DNA from: JANNSW01 sp031431235
GTDB lineage: Bacteria > Pseudomonadota > Alphaproteobacteria > Rhizobiales > Hyphomicrobiaceae
Direction of reading: 5' to 3'
Length of the DNA: 5,249 bases
Assembly (NCBI GenBank): GCA_031431235.1
Contig: JANPDA010000267.1
Coordinates: 1 to 5,249, forward strand
The notes under the pieces were generated by a model. It saw nothing but the letters and a program-made list of their open reading frames with translations. It was not told where the DNA came from and made no database searches. Both the position numbers and the translations under genes were made by a program. Numbering within the stretch: position 1 is the stretch's first letter; the number at the start of each line of letters is the position of its first letter. Shown one piece after another: positions 1-5,249 of this stretch.

Positions 1-1922
1 TCATTGCCGGGCCCCCCGACCAGCTTGTCGTCACCCAGGCCACCGTAAAGCCGGTCGTCACCGGCTCCGCCTTCGAGTGAATCCTCGCCCTGCCCGCCTG
101 CGAGCCGGTCGCGGCCGGCCTCGCCCAGCAGCTTGTCGTTGCCGATGCCGCCGGCCAGCCGATCGTTGCCCTCGCCCCCATAGAGGCTGTCGTCGTCGCG
201 GCCGCCCTCGAGCACGTCGGCCGAGGCGCCGGCCTTCAAGGTATCGATCCCCAGGCCACCCGTGAGGCTGTCGGAGCCCCCTTCGCCTTCGAGCTTGTCG
301 GCCCCCTCGCCCCCGATCAGCGTGTCGCTGCCCAGGCCCCCAGTGACCTGATCGTCGCCCACGCCTCCCGCGAGCCGATCGGCCCCAGCCCCGCCGACCA
401 GTCGATCAGCCTCGCTCCCACCCGACAGCGTATCGTCGCCGTTCTCCCCCTGCAGCTTGTCGGTGCCTGCGCCTCCGACGAGCAGGTCCCCACCCTCGCC
501 GCCCTTGATGTCGTCGGCACCGGCATCGCCCTGCAGCAGATCGTTGCCGCCACGGCCCTCGATCACGTCGTCGCCGTCGTTGCCCGCGAGCCAGTCGCCA
601 CTGCCGCCACCCTTGATGATGTCGGCGAAGGCCGAGCCGGTGAGCCGCAGCACGCTCGTCTCGCCGGCGAGCGAGGCCGGGCCGCGCACCTGCCCCGAGA
701 TCACATTGCCGACGAAGGCGTTGTGATCGACAGTCGCAATGCCGGTGCTCGCCCGCTCGTCGATGCCGCGCGAGCTGGGCGTCGTCGGCGAGGCGGTGAT
801 CGTGTTGTTGCGGATGAGATTGTCGCGCGCCTGATAGATCCGGCCGAACATCAGATCGTCGAAGTCGGCGACCTGGATGTCAGGATAGATGTCGGCGCCC
901 GCTGCCGAGCTGCCGGTGATGGTATTGCCCTCGACGGTCACATCGCTCGAGCCGCGGATGCGGATGCCGTAGGTGCCGCTGTCACGAATGTCGAGACCGG
1001 TGACGCGCACATTCTCGGTCAGCCACAGCAGCACACCTTCCTTGGCATTGCCCTCGATCAGTCCGCCCTGGATCAGAATGTTGTGGGGCGTCGCGATCTC
1101 CTCGCTGCCGCGCTGGACGGCGATGCCGGCCGAGCCGTTGTCGCGCGAGATATTGTCCTCGAGCAGGAAGTCGTTCGACGTGGTGACGACGTTGAACCCG
1201 TGCCGATCGTTCCCATAGGCCAGATTGTTGCGGAAGACGCTATCGATGCAATGGTCTGCCACGAATCCGTCGAGGCCGTTGCCATGGGCGACGCTGTCCT
1301 CGATCAGCAGCCGCAGCGTGCGCTCGTGGGGATCGAAGCCGTAGCCGGAGTTGTTCCTCGCCTCGATTCTCAGCACATAGACGTCGTGGTCGGCGATCAC
1401 GTCGCCCGGAATGCCGCCCGAGTAGAAGGCATCGACCTTTTTCGTGGTGAGGCTGCGATTGCCGTCGATGGTGAGATCCGCGATGCCCCAATTGTCGGTA
1501 TTGCCGCCCCAGGGCGAGCGCACGATGCCGACGATCTTGTGATCGGTGCCGTCCATCAGCCGCAGCACGCTCTCGCCAATGCCGTCCCCCATCAGGAAGA
1601 CGTTGTCCTTCAGTTGGATGACGCCGTCGTCGCGCACATCGGGAGCGATGCCGTAGGTGCCGGCCGGAAGATAGACGAGCCCGCCGCCTGCAGCCTCTGC
1701 CGCATTGATCGCGGCCTGGATGGCGGCACGGTTGTCGAAGGCTGCATCGGCGACGGCGCCGTAGTCCCGGACGTCGAAGGCGCCGGGGTGGTCAGCCGGC
1801 GACCCGCCGTCGAGAAAGACCGCCGGCGGCGCATAGCCATACGCAGGCCGCAGCAAGATCTCGTCCGCCGTGACCGCGGCCCCGAAACCTGTCAACCCCT
1901 CCATCGACGCCGTATCGATCAT
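1..1922 (-). CDS. AlgE-type mannuronan C5-epimerase-like protein with RTX repeats, C-terminus cut by window edge
   Basis: This reading frame is open for 640 codons and leaves the window without a stop. Residues about 49-425 form a right-handed beta-helix matching the catalytic A-module of Azotobacter/Pseudomonas AlgE epimerases, which convert mannuronate to guluronate in alginate polymer. Recognisable segments include FDVRDYGA (49-56), AAGGGLVYLPAGTY (77-90), IVRS (133-136), KKVD (161-164), YGFDPHE (194-200), DGFVAD (218-223) and NDRHGFN (238-244). Tyr194, Asp197, His199 and Asp223 line up with AlgE4 catalytic Tyr149, Asp152, His154 and Asp178, and Arg240/His241 with Arg195/His196. From residue 438 a run of RTX nonapeptides begins, pointing to calcium-dependent folding and type I secretion; any C-terminal secretion signal lies outside the window. 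The ATG at 1922 is the first in frame, has only a weak GAG-like ribosome site, and gives a 48-residue extension before the helix; Met7 (1904) is an alternative. Family membership is strong. The exact substrate (alginate or another uronan), and epimerase versus lyase activity, are inferred. Confidence 0.9.
   Translation of the reverse strand, partial: MIDTASMEGLTGFGAAVTADEILLRPAYGYAPPAVFLDGGSPADHPGAFDVRDYGAVADAAFDNRAAIQAAINAAEAAGGGLVYLPAGTYGIAPDVRDDGVIQLKDNVFLMGDGIGESVLRLMDGTDHKIVGIVRSPWGGNTDNWGIADLTIDGNRSLTTKKVDAFYSGGIPGDVIADHDVYVLRIEARNNSGYGFDPHERTLRLLIEDSVAHGNGLDGFVADHCIDSVFRNNLAYGNDRHGFNVVTTSNDFLLEDNISRDNGSAGIAVQRGSEEIATPHNILIQGGLIEGNAKEGVLLWLTENVRVTGLDIRDSGTYGIRIRGSSDVTVEGNTITGSSAAGADIYPDIQVADFDDLMFGRIYQARDNLIRNNTITASPTTPSSRGIDERASTGIATVDHNAFVGNVISGQVRGPASLAGETSVLRLTGSAFADIIKGGGSGDWLAGNDGDDVIEGRGGNDLLQGDAGADDIKGGEGGDLLVGGAGTDKLQGENGDDTLSGGSEADRLVGGAGADRLAGGVGDDQVTGGLGSDTLIGGEGADKLEGEGGSDSLTGGLGIDTLKAGASADVLEGGRDDDSLYGGEGNDRLAGGIGNDKLLGEAGRDRLAGGQGEDSLEGGAGDDRLYGGLGDDKLVGGPGN
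3..611 (-). repeat. RTX (hemolysin-type calcium-binding) nonapeptide array, at least 22 repeats
   Basis: Residues 438-635 of the epimerase-like protein are 22 consecutive nonapeptides of the form GGxGxDxLx, in an exact 27-bp register, with a 23rd started at the window edge. A degenerate copy (429-437) precedes them. Examples are GGAGADRLA, GGEGNDRLA and GGLGDDKLV. Weaker copies are GGSEADRLV (501-509), AGASADVLE (564-572) and GGRDDDSLY (573-581). Such repeats form a parallel beta-roll that binds calcium between turns and are typical of proteins exported by type I secretion. No non-repeat spacer interrupts the visible part. Confidence 0.95.
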
Positions 1923-2017
1923 TCGAGCTGGCTCGCCCAACGCAACACCATGCGACCCAGCCCAAACGCGAGGCCACCCAACCCCACAATCGAAGCAGAA
2001 ACGGGTTAAGGGCGCGT

Positions 2018-2746
2018 CTACGCCTTGGGGAGCGCCAGCAACGCCATCGCCGCCTCGTGCACGAATGCGCCGAGTGCGGTCTCGCCCATCAGGGCGACGC
2101 CGAAAGCAATGAGCGCGACACCGGCGACCTGGTTGATCTGCCGCAACCGCTCGGGCGTCAGCCGATGATGCAGCCGCGAGATCAGCTGGGACAGCCCCAC
2201 CCACCACAGCAGGCTCCCGCCCATGACGGCGAGCACGAACGCCGTCACGTCGGCCATGGTCGGAAAGCCACCAATCGCCGTACCAACGCTGCCGACGATG
2301 CCGAACATGCCGAGCACGGCGCCAGGATTGGTGACGGTGAGGAAGAAGGTCTGCGGCACGACCGCGCCGTTGGCGATCAGACTGCGCAAGCCCGTTTCGC
2401 CGGCTCCACCAGGCTTGGCGCCCTTGGCGCCGTTCGTGCCGTTGTGGCCATTGGCCGGCGGCGTGAAAAACAGCTTCAACCCGAATGCCAACAAAATCAG
2501 CCCACCGATCAGCTTGATCGCTGGGCGATAGCTGGTAATCGCATCGCTGATAGCATTGATGCCGAGTGCAGCCAGGAATGCAATGACGCCATCGCCGATG
2601 ACGGCGCCGAGGCCTGCCGCCAGGCCACCCCACATGCCCCGCTCCAGCGTGCGCTGGATGCACATCACGTTGACCGGCCCGACCGGAGCCGCGACCAGCA
2701 TGCCGATTGCGAGTCCGACCAGGATGAGGTGGAGATCTGGCGTCAC
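2018..2746 (-). CDS. LysE/RhtB-family amino-acid exporter-like membrane protein
   Basis: The 242-residue product has about six hydrophobic segments (roughly 7-28, 38-62, 74-96, 132-158, 165-188, 206-228), the usual size and topology of LysE/RhtB translocators, which export amino acids or related small molecules across the inner membrane. The first helix carries the family's APVGPVN segment (20-26), and a TNPGA segment (139-143) sits in the fourth. Between helices 3 and 4 lies a polar, Gly/Asn/Lys-rich loop (97-118) with repeated NG and KG pairs, longer than I expect for the family. The start is GTG; a GGGAG lies 12 nt upstream, which is rather far. An internal ATG at codon 16 would destroy the first helix, so GTG is preferred. 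The stop lies 95 nt before the epimerase gene on the same strand, so co-transcription is possible but not shown. The substrate cannot be told from sequence. Confidence 0.82.
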   Translation of the reverse strand: MTPDLHLILVGLAIGMLVAAPVGPVNVMCIQRTLERGMWGGLAAGLGAVIGDGVIAFLAALGINAISDAITSYRPAIKLIGGLILLAFGLKLFFTPPANGHNGTNGAKGAKPGGAGETGLRSLIANGAVVPQTFFLTVTNPGAVLGMFGIVGSVGTAIGGFPTMADVTAFVLAVMGGSLLWWVGLSQLISRLHHRLTPERLRQINQVAGVALIAFGVALMGETALGAFVHEAAMALLALPKA

Positions 2747-2806
2747 GTCCGGGCCGGGCTCCCAGCAAGCTTGGCGATCCCGGGCGAGCGGCGTGCGCGG
2801 GGCATC

Positions 2807-2835
2807 CCGACAGGGTATTGCCCATGTGGCATAAC
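2807..2835 (+). promoter_or_regulatory. Candidate sigma-70-like promoter for the gene at 2907
   Basis: CCGACA (2807-2812, 4 of 6 against TTGACA) and CATAAC (2830-2835, 4 of 6 against TATAAT) are separated by 17 bp, in the least GC-rich part of the divergent region. A transcript would start near 2842, giving a leader of about 65 nt. This is motif matching by eye only; chance matches are common. Confidence 0.28.
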
Positions 2836-2866
2836 ATTCCGTTTACGCCCGTCACGATAGGGCGGG

Positions 2867-2886
2867 CGGCAGGCTGCAAGCTGCCG
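2867..2886. promoter_or_regulatory. 20-bp imperfect palindrome upstream of the 2907 gene
   Basis: CGGCAG (2867-2872) and CTGCCG (2881-2886) are perfect inverted 6-bp arms, and the central TGCA is also symmetric, so 16 of 20 positions obey the symmetry. It lies 20 bp before the ATG, in what would be the transcribed leader. It could be an operator or an RNA hairpin; GC-rich sequence makes such arms fairly common by chance. Confidence 0.25.
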
Positions 2887-2906
2887 TTCTACGCGAGGTA
2901 CGATCA

Positions 2907-3485
2907 ATGGTCCGCCCGAGCCTTCCAGTCGCCGCTGTGGTTTACATCATTTGCCAGATTACCTTCAGTCTGTGGCCTGCCGATGGCGGAATTGTCGTCG
3001 CGTGGGCTGATCGTAGCGCGAAGACGACGGTCGAGCGCGACCTCGCCGGGCTGCCACCGACGGTGCTCGCCATGCGCGAAGCGATCCTGGAGGCGGTGGC
3101 CAAGGGTGAAATCGAAGCTCTCGCCCTGCCAATCGAGCTGAACGAGATACCGCCGATCGTCGGGGATGCGAGCTCGGAGGACGCGCTCGCCTCGCTCCGC
3201 GAAGCGTCATCCGACGGCCAGGGCATCGAGGTGCTGGCAATACTGTCGCTGGTGCTCGAGTTGGCGCCAGCACATGTGGACGCGGGCGCCAAGACGGAGA
3301 TGTACGTCTGGCCCTACCTGGCCGAGGTGCCGCTCGCATCGCTGACGCCGCCAGAGCGGGTCGACCTCTATCGGATTGTGCGCGGCGCGGATGCAAAGCG
3401 GATGCTCGAGGCGGGCCGCTATACCGGTTGGCGCCTGGGCATCGGTCCCAACGGGGTCTGGCATTGGCTGGAGCAGGGCGAGTAG
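2907..3485 (+). CDS. Conserved secreted or membrane-anchored protein of unknown function
   Basis: The product has 192 residues. The N-terminus (MVRPS, then a hydrophobic stretch at about residues 7-23) looks like an uncleaved anchor or a signal peptide, so the remainder is probably periplasmic. The body has an alpha-helical part (about 42-125) with RDLAGLPPTVLAMREAILEA-like helices and an ELNEIPP motif (78-83 region). A conserved-looking C-terminal part follows, with EMYVWPYLAE (131-140), a LTPPERVDLYRIV segment (146-158) and the ending RLGIGPNGVWHWLEQGE. I recognise this style from unannotated rhizobial proteins with a WPY motif and a GIGPxGxWH ending, but I know no assigned function and propose none. 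The start at 2907 is supported by GAGG with an 8-nt spacing. The gene is transcribed away from the exporter gene and converges with the next gene, 9 bp apart. Confidence 0.78.
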   Translation: MVRPSLPVAAVVYIICQITFSLWPADGGIVVAWADRSAKTTVERDLAGLPPTVLAMREAILEAVAKGEIEALALPIELNEIPPIVGDASSEDALASLREASSDGQGIEVLAILSLVLELAPAHVDAGAKTEMYVWPYLAEVPLASLTPPERVDLYRIVRGADAKRMLEAGRYTGWRLGIGPNGVWHWLEQGE

Positions 3486-3494
3486 CGGTCGCGC

Positions 3495-3734
3495 TCAATC
3501 CTCGGCGTCGCGTTGGTTCAGCTTGCGGATCTCACGCACGCCTGCTTCCTCGACGGAATTGCGCCGGGTGAACAGCAGTAGCAACACGATCGGCGGCAGC
3601 AGGAAGCTCCAGAATGCCCAGCTCTGCACATCACGCCGCTTGGTCGAGGCGAGCAGCAGCGCCAGTATCGAGGCGACGATCGACGCCGCGCCATAGATGG
3701 TCACGATGAGCGGCATGCTGATGGCGATAGGCAT
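3495..3734 (-). CDS. Small two-helix inner-membrane protein, function unknown
   Basis: The chosen start (ATG at 3734) gives 79 residues and has a clear ribosome site, AGAGG with a 7-nt spacing. An upstream in-frame ATG at 3779 would add 15 polar residues (MWVDRARVCLSRGFQ) with no comparable site, and is rejected. Two hydrophobic segments are visible: about residues 8-29 (PLIVTIYGAASIVASILALLLA) and 38-55 (SWAFWSFLLPPIVLLLLF), joined by a basic TKRRDVQ turn. A charged tail follows (TRRNSVEEAGVREIRKLNQRDAED), most likely cytoplasmic. I do not recognise a family. The sequence looks genuinely coding because of the strong ribosome site and coherent hydrophobic pattern. It is convergent with the secreted-protein gene and has its own upstream region, so it is probably transcribed alone, unless readthrough from the regulator at 4928 reaches it. 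Confidence 0.65.
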   Translation of the reverse strand: MPIAISMPLIVTIYGAASIVASILALLLASTKRRDVQSWAFWSFLLPPIVLLLLFTRRNSVEEAGVREIRKLNQRDAED

Positions 3735-3849
3735 CTGAAAACCTCTGGACAGGCACACGCGGGCCCGATCGACCCACACAAGTCATCCCAGTCCTGCCGC
3801 AACTGAGGTGGTGCCGAATTTCCGGGTTTCAAGCTTTTGGGCTGAAGCA

Positions 3850-3887
3850 CGAACGGCAAGAGCATCTTACGACACCCTTGCCGTTCG
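3850..3887. repeat. 11-bp perfect inverted repeat downstream of the nadQ-like gene
   Basis: CGAACGGCAAG (3850-3860) is exactly inverted as CTTGCCGTTCG (3877-3887), around a 16-nt spacer. On the minus strand it begins 25 nt after the regulator's stop codon. A hairpin is possible, but neither strand has a run of T after it, so it is not a textbook intrinsic terminator. It could still be a transcript 3'-end structure, or a site bound by a dimeric protein upstream of the small membrane protein gene. Confidence 0.5.
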
Positions 3888-3911
3888 GGATCGATCCGGC
3901 CGCAGGCGCGC

Positions 3912-4928
3912 TCAGATGCTACGCCCGGCCTTGATCCGCACGCCGGCCGAGGGACGCTCCATCAGCACCTCGCGGCGGAAGCCGTAGAGCTTTGCCGGGC
4001 GCCCGCCCGTATGCGTGCGCACCTCGCCCGAAGGCTCGACCAGGCCTGCACTCTCGACCAGCCGCCGGAAGTTCTGCTTGTGCAAATGGCTGCCGAGGAT
4101 GGCCTCCACCGTCTTCTGCAGCTCGAATAAGGTGAACCGCTCCGGCATCACCTCGAAGATCACCGGACGGTACTTGATCTTGCTGCGCAGTCGTCCCATC
4201 GCAGTCGCCAGAATACGCCGGTGGTCGTGCTGCAACGGCGTCCCGAGCTGGGGGATCGAGGTCGAGGCGTTGGCCGCAGGGCGGCCGTCACGCTCCGCTT
4301 CGGCGACGAGGCCAGCCTCGTAGAGCAGCTCGTAGCGATCGAGCGTGCGCTCCTCATCGTAGCTCGATCCATCGAGCCCGAAACAGAGGCGAACCCGGTC
4401 TTCCGCCGGCATTGGACGCTCAACCGACTGCGAGGTCGTACGGGCCGCCCAATGGCGCAACCGCGGCTCGATCTCCTCGCTCAGCAGTTGCGGCTTGCCG
4501 CCGCGCCAGTCCTCCCACGGGAAGTACTGGTACCAGCTCCGCCAGTCGCCGCCATCGAGGTCCTGGTCCTCGACATTGAGCGTGAGGGCCAGGTAGCCGA
4601 TCGACACGATGTGGCGCCGGGTATCGGAAGGCAGCGCATGCCGTCCGCGGTCGCCGAACGTATAGAGCTGCTCGACATAGCCGAGCGCAATGCCGGTCTG
4701 TGTCTCGACCCAGGACCGAAGCCCGATGTCGAGGGTACGATGCTGCTGTGGGCTGAAGATGCCGTGAGGCAACCCCTCCAGACCCGGAGCTGTCTCGCTG
4801 TCCGCTCGCACGGTCAGCACCTGTGGCTGGTCGTCCCGCATGGAGACGATGGCTGCGTTGAGGCCAATATCGACTGCCGCTGGGGCAGGTGAGCTGACCT
4901 CGTATGTCGGCTTTTCGAGCATGTTCAT
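3912..4928 (-). CDS. nadQ: NadQ/NrtR-type transcriptional regulator (Nudix-like domain plus winged helix), predicted regulator of NAD biosynthesis
   Basis: The 338-residue product has a Nudix-like N-terminal domain (about 20-165) and an NrtR-type winged-helix C-terminal domain (about 235-322). Support for the first domain is NAAIVSM (24-30), the VEQLYTFGDRGR segment (85-96) and RHIVSIGYLALT (105-116), which is typical of the NrtR/NadQ group. Support for the second is ILATAMGRLRSKIKYRPVIF (239-258), FTLFELQKTVEAIL (265-278), KQNFRRLVESAGLVEP (284-299) and GGRPAKLYGF (308-317). The Nudix box has lost its catalytic glutamates: around residues 71-80 the usual REUxEExGU reads RSWVETQTGI, so a ligand-sensing rather than hydrolytic role is likely. 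Alphaproteobacterial NadQ proteins are predicted repressors of nadABC-type NAD synthesis genes; none of these is in the window. The ATG at 4928 follows AGGGGA with a good spacing; the ATG two codons later is less well placed. Gene identity is from pattern recognition and the regulon is inferred. Confidence 0.78.
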   Translation of the reverse strand: MNMLEKPTYEVSSPAPAAVDIGLNAAIVSMRDDQPQVLTVRADSETAPGLEGLPHGIFSPQQHRTLDIGLRSWVETQTGIALGYVEQLYTFGDRGRHALPSDTRRHIVSIGYLALTLNVEDQDLDGGDWRSWYQYFPWEDWRGGKPQLLSEEIEPRLRHWAARTTSQSVERPMPAEDRVRLCFGLDGSSYDEERTLDRYELLYEAGLVAEAERDGRPAANASTSIPQLGTPLQHDHRRILATAMGRLRSKIKYRPVIFEVMPERFTLFELQKTVEAILGSHLHKQNFRRLVESAGLVEPSGEVRTHTGGRPAKLYGFRREVLMERPSAGVRIKAGRSI

Positions 4929-4933
4929 GTGCC

Positions 4934-4941
4934 AATCCCCT
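4934..4941 (-). promoter_or_regulatory. Ribosome binding site of the nadQ-like gene
   Basis: Reading the minus strand, AGGGGATT precedes the ATG at 4928 by a few bases, with about 8 nt between GGGG and the start. It lies directly against the palindrome at 4942-4959. The spacing favours the first of two near-adjacent ATG codons. Confidence 0.5.
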
Positions 4942-4959
4942 GGGGTGCATGGGCACCCC
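4942..4959. promoter_or_regulatory. Perfect 7-bp-arm palindrome (possible operator or leader hairpin) before the nadQ-like gene
   Basis: GGGGTGC (4942-4948) and GCACCCC (4953-4959) are exact inverted arms around ATGG. The element ends 13 bp before the regulator's start codon, directly upstream of its AGGGGA ribosome site. A dimeric winged-helix regulator could bind here for autoregulation, or the transcript could fold a GC-rich hairpin against the ribosome site. I do not recall the NadQ consensus well enough to match it. Confidence 0.45.
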
Positions 4960-5191
4960 GCCTTTGCCCGACTATCGCCCCGCTTTGGTAGTTGGCGCCG
5001 CTACGCATCACTGACGCCGCTCACAGCCGCCGGCCCCCACGCCGTTCGGCTGCTCTCCGCCCATTGCCTGTTTCGGCAGGCGGTTACGTAGGTATGAGAA
5101 AGAAGCCCACAGAACGGCCAGAATATGGCGGCAGCCCCGATCCTTCTGACGCAGCTGCAAATTCCGGGCATGCCCTAGTGGCCTGAATCTC
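4960..5191. other. Intergenic region without a convincing gene
   Basis: No frame here has a credible combination of start, ribosome site and codon use. The only item worth naming is a plus-strand 30-codon frame at 5094-5186 (starting MRKKPTERPEYGG), which has a weak upstream GTAGG and no family I recognise. A short hairpin-capable GCCTG/CAGGC pair lies at 5066-5081. No tRNA or clear promoter was seen. The promoter of the nadQ-like gene should lie in this stretch. Confidence 0.45.
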
Positions 5192-5249
5192 CTAAAGCGA
5201 GGGATACAGGCTTTTCAGCTTCACACGGGCGTCGGCGGTCGTGAAGTGC
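5192..5249 (-). CDS. Possible C-terminal fragment of a minus-strand gene, cut by window edge
   Basis: The last 18 codons read HFTTADARVKLKSLYPSL and end at TAG (5192-5194). Codon use is normal for a GC-rich genome, and the peptide looks like a real protein terminus. The wording faintly recalls the ends of some bacterial DDE transposases (IS630-like), but that is an impression I cannot verify from 18 residues. Transcription would run towards the nadQ-like gene, 263 bp away. Confidence 0.35.
   Translation of the reverse strand, partial: HFTTADARVKLKSLYPSL

Noticed and set aside
1..611. Periodic 27-bp DNA considered as a CRISPR array or satellite
   Set aside because: The units diverge at the DNA level, have no spacers, and translate in frame to RTX nonapeptides.
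77..726. Short plus- and minus-strand frames within the RTX repeats
   Set aside because: The 27-bp periodic sequence keeps several frames open by repetition; only the frame encoding GGxGxDxLx is meaningful.
723..2009. Long plus-strand open frame (428 codons) over the epimerase gene
   Set aside because: It is an antisense shadow. The minus-strand frame gives a clean AlgE/RTX protein, while this one has low-complexity Asp/Ala/Val/Arg-rich sequence, no domain and no ribosome site.
2057..2860. Plus-strand open frame (267 codons) over the exporter gene
   Set aside because: It is antisense to a clear six-helix LysE-type protein, and its translation is rich in Arg, His, Gln and Asp with no recognisable fold.
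2965..3498. Minus-strand open frame over the secreted-protein gene
   Set aside because: Its Arg/Pro/Ala/Ser-rich translation is typical of an antisense shadow in GC-rich DNA; the plus-strand frame has a signal segment, motifs and a ribosome site.
3888..3897. GGATCGATCC 10-bp palindrome next to the 11-bp inverted repeat
   Set aside because: It is short, isolated and without symmetric extension; such restriction-site-like palindromes are common.
4221..4892. Plus-strand open frame (223 codons) over the nadQ-like gene
   Set aside because: It is a shadow of the regulator, which has two recognisable domains on the minus strand.
5001..5171. Minus-strand frame of about 57 codons starting MPGICSC, downstream of an AGGAG that overlaps the stop at 5192
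   Set aside because: AGGAG is 17 nt from the ATG, codon use includes rare choices for this genome (ATA, AGG), and the peptide shows no recognisable pattern.
5219..5246. CTTCAC/GTGAAG 6-bp inverted repeat at the right edge
   Set aside because: The arms are short with a 16-nt spacer, and they lie inside the probable coding fragment; chance is sufficient explanation.

Overview
The window is GC-rich, with G/C-ending codons. It looks like chromosomal DNA from an alphaproteobacterium, probably Hyphomicrobiales (Rhizobiales). The best taxonomic clue is a NadQ-type NAD regulator (Nudix-like domain plus winged helix), a family characteristic of Alphaproteobacteria. A conserved secreted protein of unknown function also resembles proteins I associate with that order.

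Layout. Positions 1-1922 (minus strand) hold the N-terminal 640 residues of a large protein that runs off the left edge. It has an AlgE-type mannuronan C5-epimerase beta-helix domain followed by at least 22 uninterrupted RTX calcium-binding nonapeptides. Because it has no stop inside the window it is easy to miss, and a long plus-strand shadow frame lies over it. Upstream, on the same strand, is a LysE/RhtB-type exporter (2018-2746, GTG start). A divergent intergenic region of about 160 bp with a weak candidate promoter leads to a plus-strand gene for a secreted or membrane-anchored conserved protein (2907-3485). That gene converges, 9 bp apart, with a minus-strand gene for a 79-residue two-helix membrane protein (start 3734). 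Next come an intergenic stretch with an 11-bp inverted repeat and the minus-strand nadQ-like regulator (3912-4928). The last 320 bp are mostly without a convincing gene. They hold a 7-bp-arm palindrome just upstream of the regulator's ribosome binding site, and at the right edge perhaps the last 18 codons of another minus-strand gene.

How the genes relate. I see no tight operon; gaps and strand switches separate nearly all genes. The epimerase-like protein should be exported by a type I (RTX) system and act on an extracellular uronan, but no ABC transporter, membrane fusion protein or alginate gene lies in the window. The regulator would be expected to control NAD biosynthesis genes, which are not visible here. 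The most noteworthy item is the epimerase: every active-site residue I could map from AlgE4 is kept at a constant offset of 45. No clearly new multi-gene system is evident.
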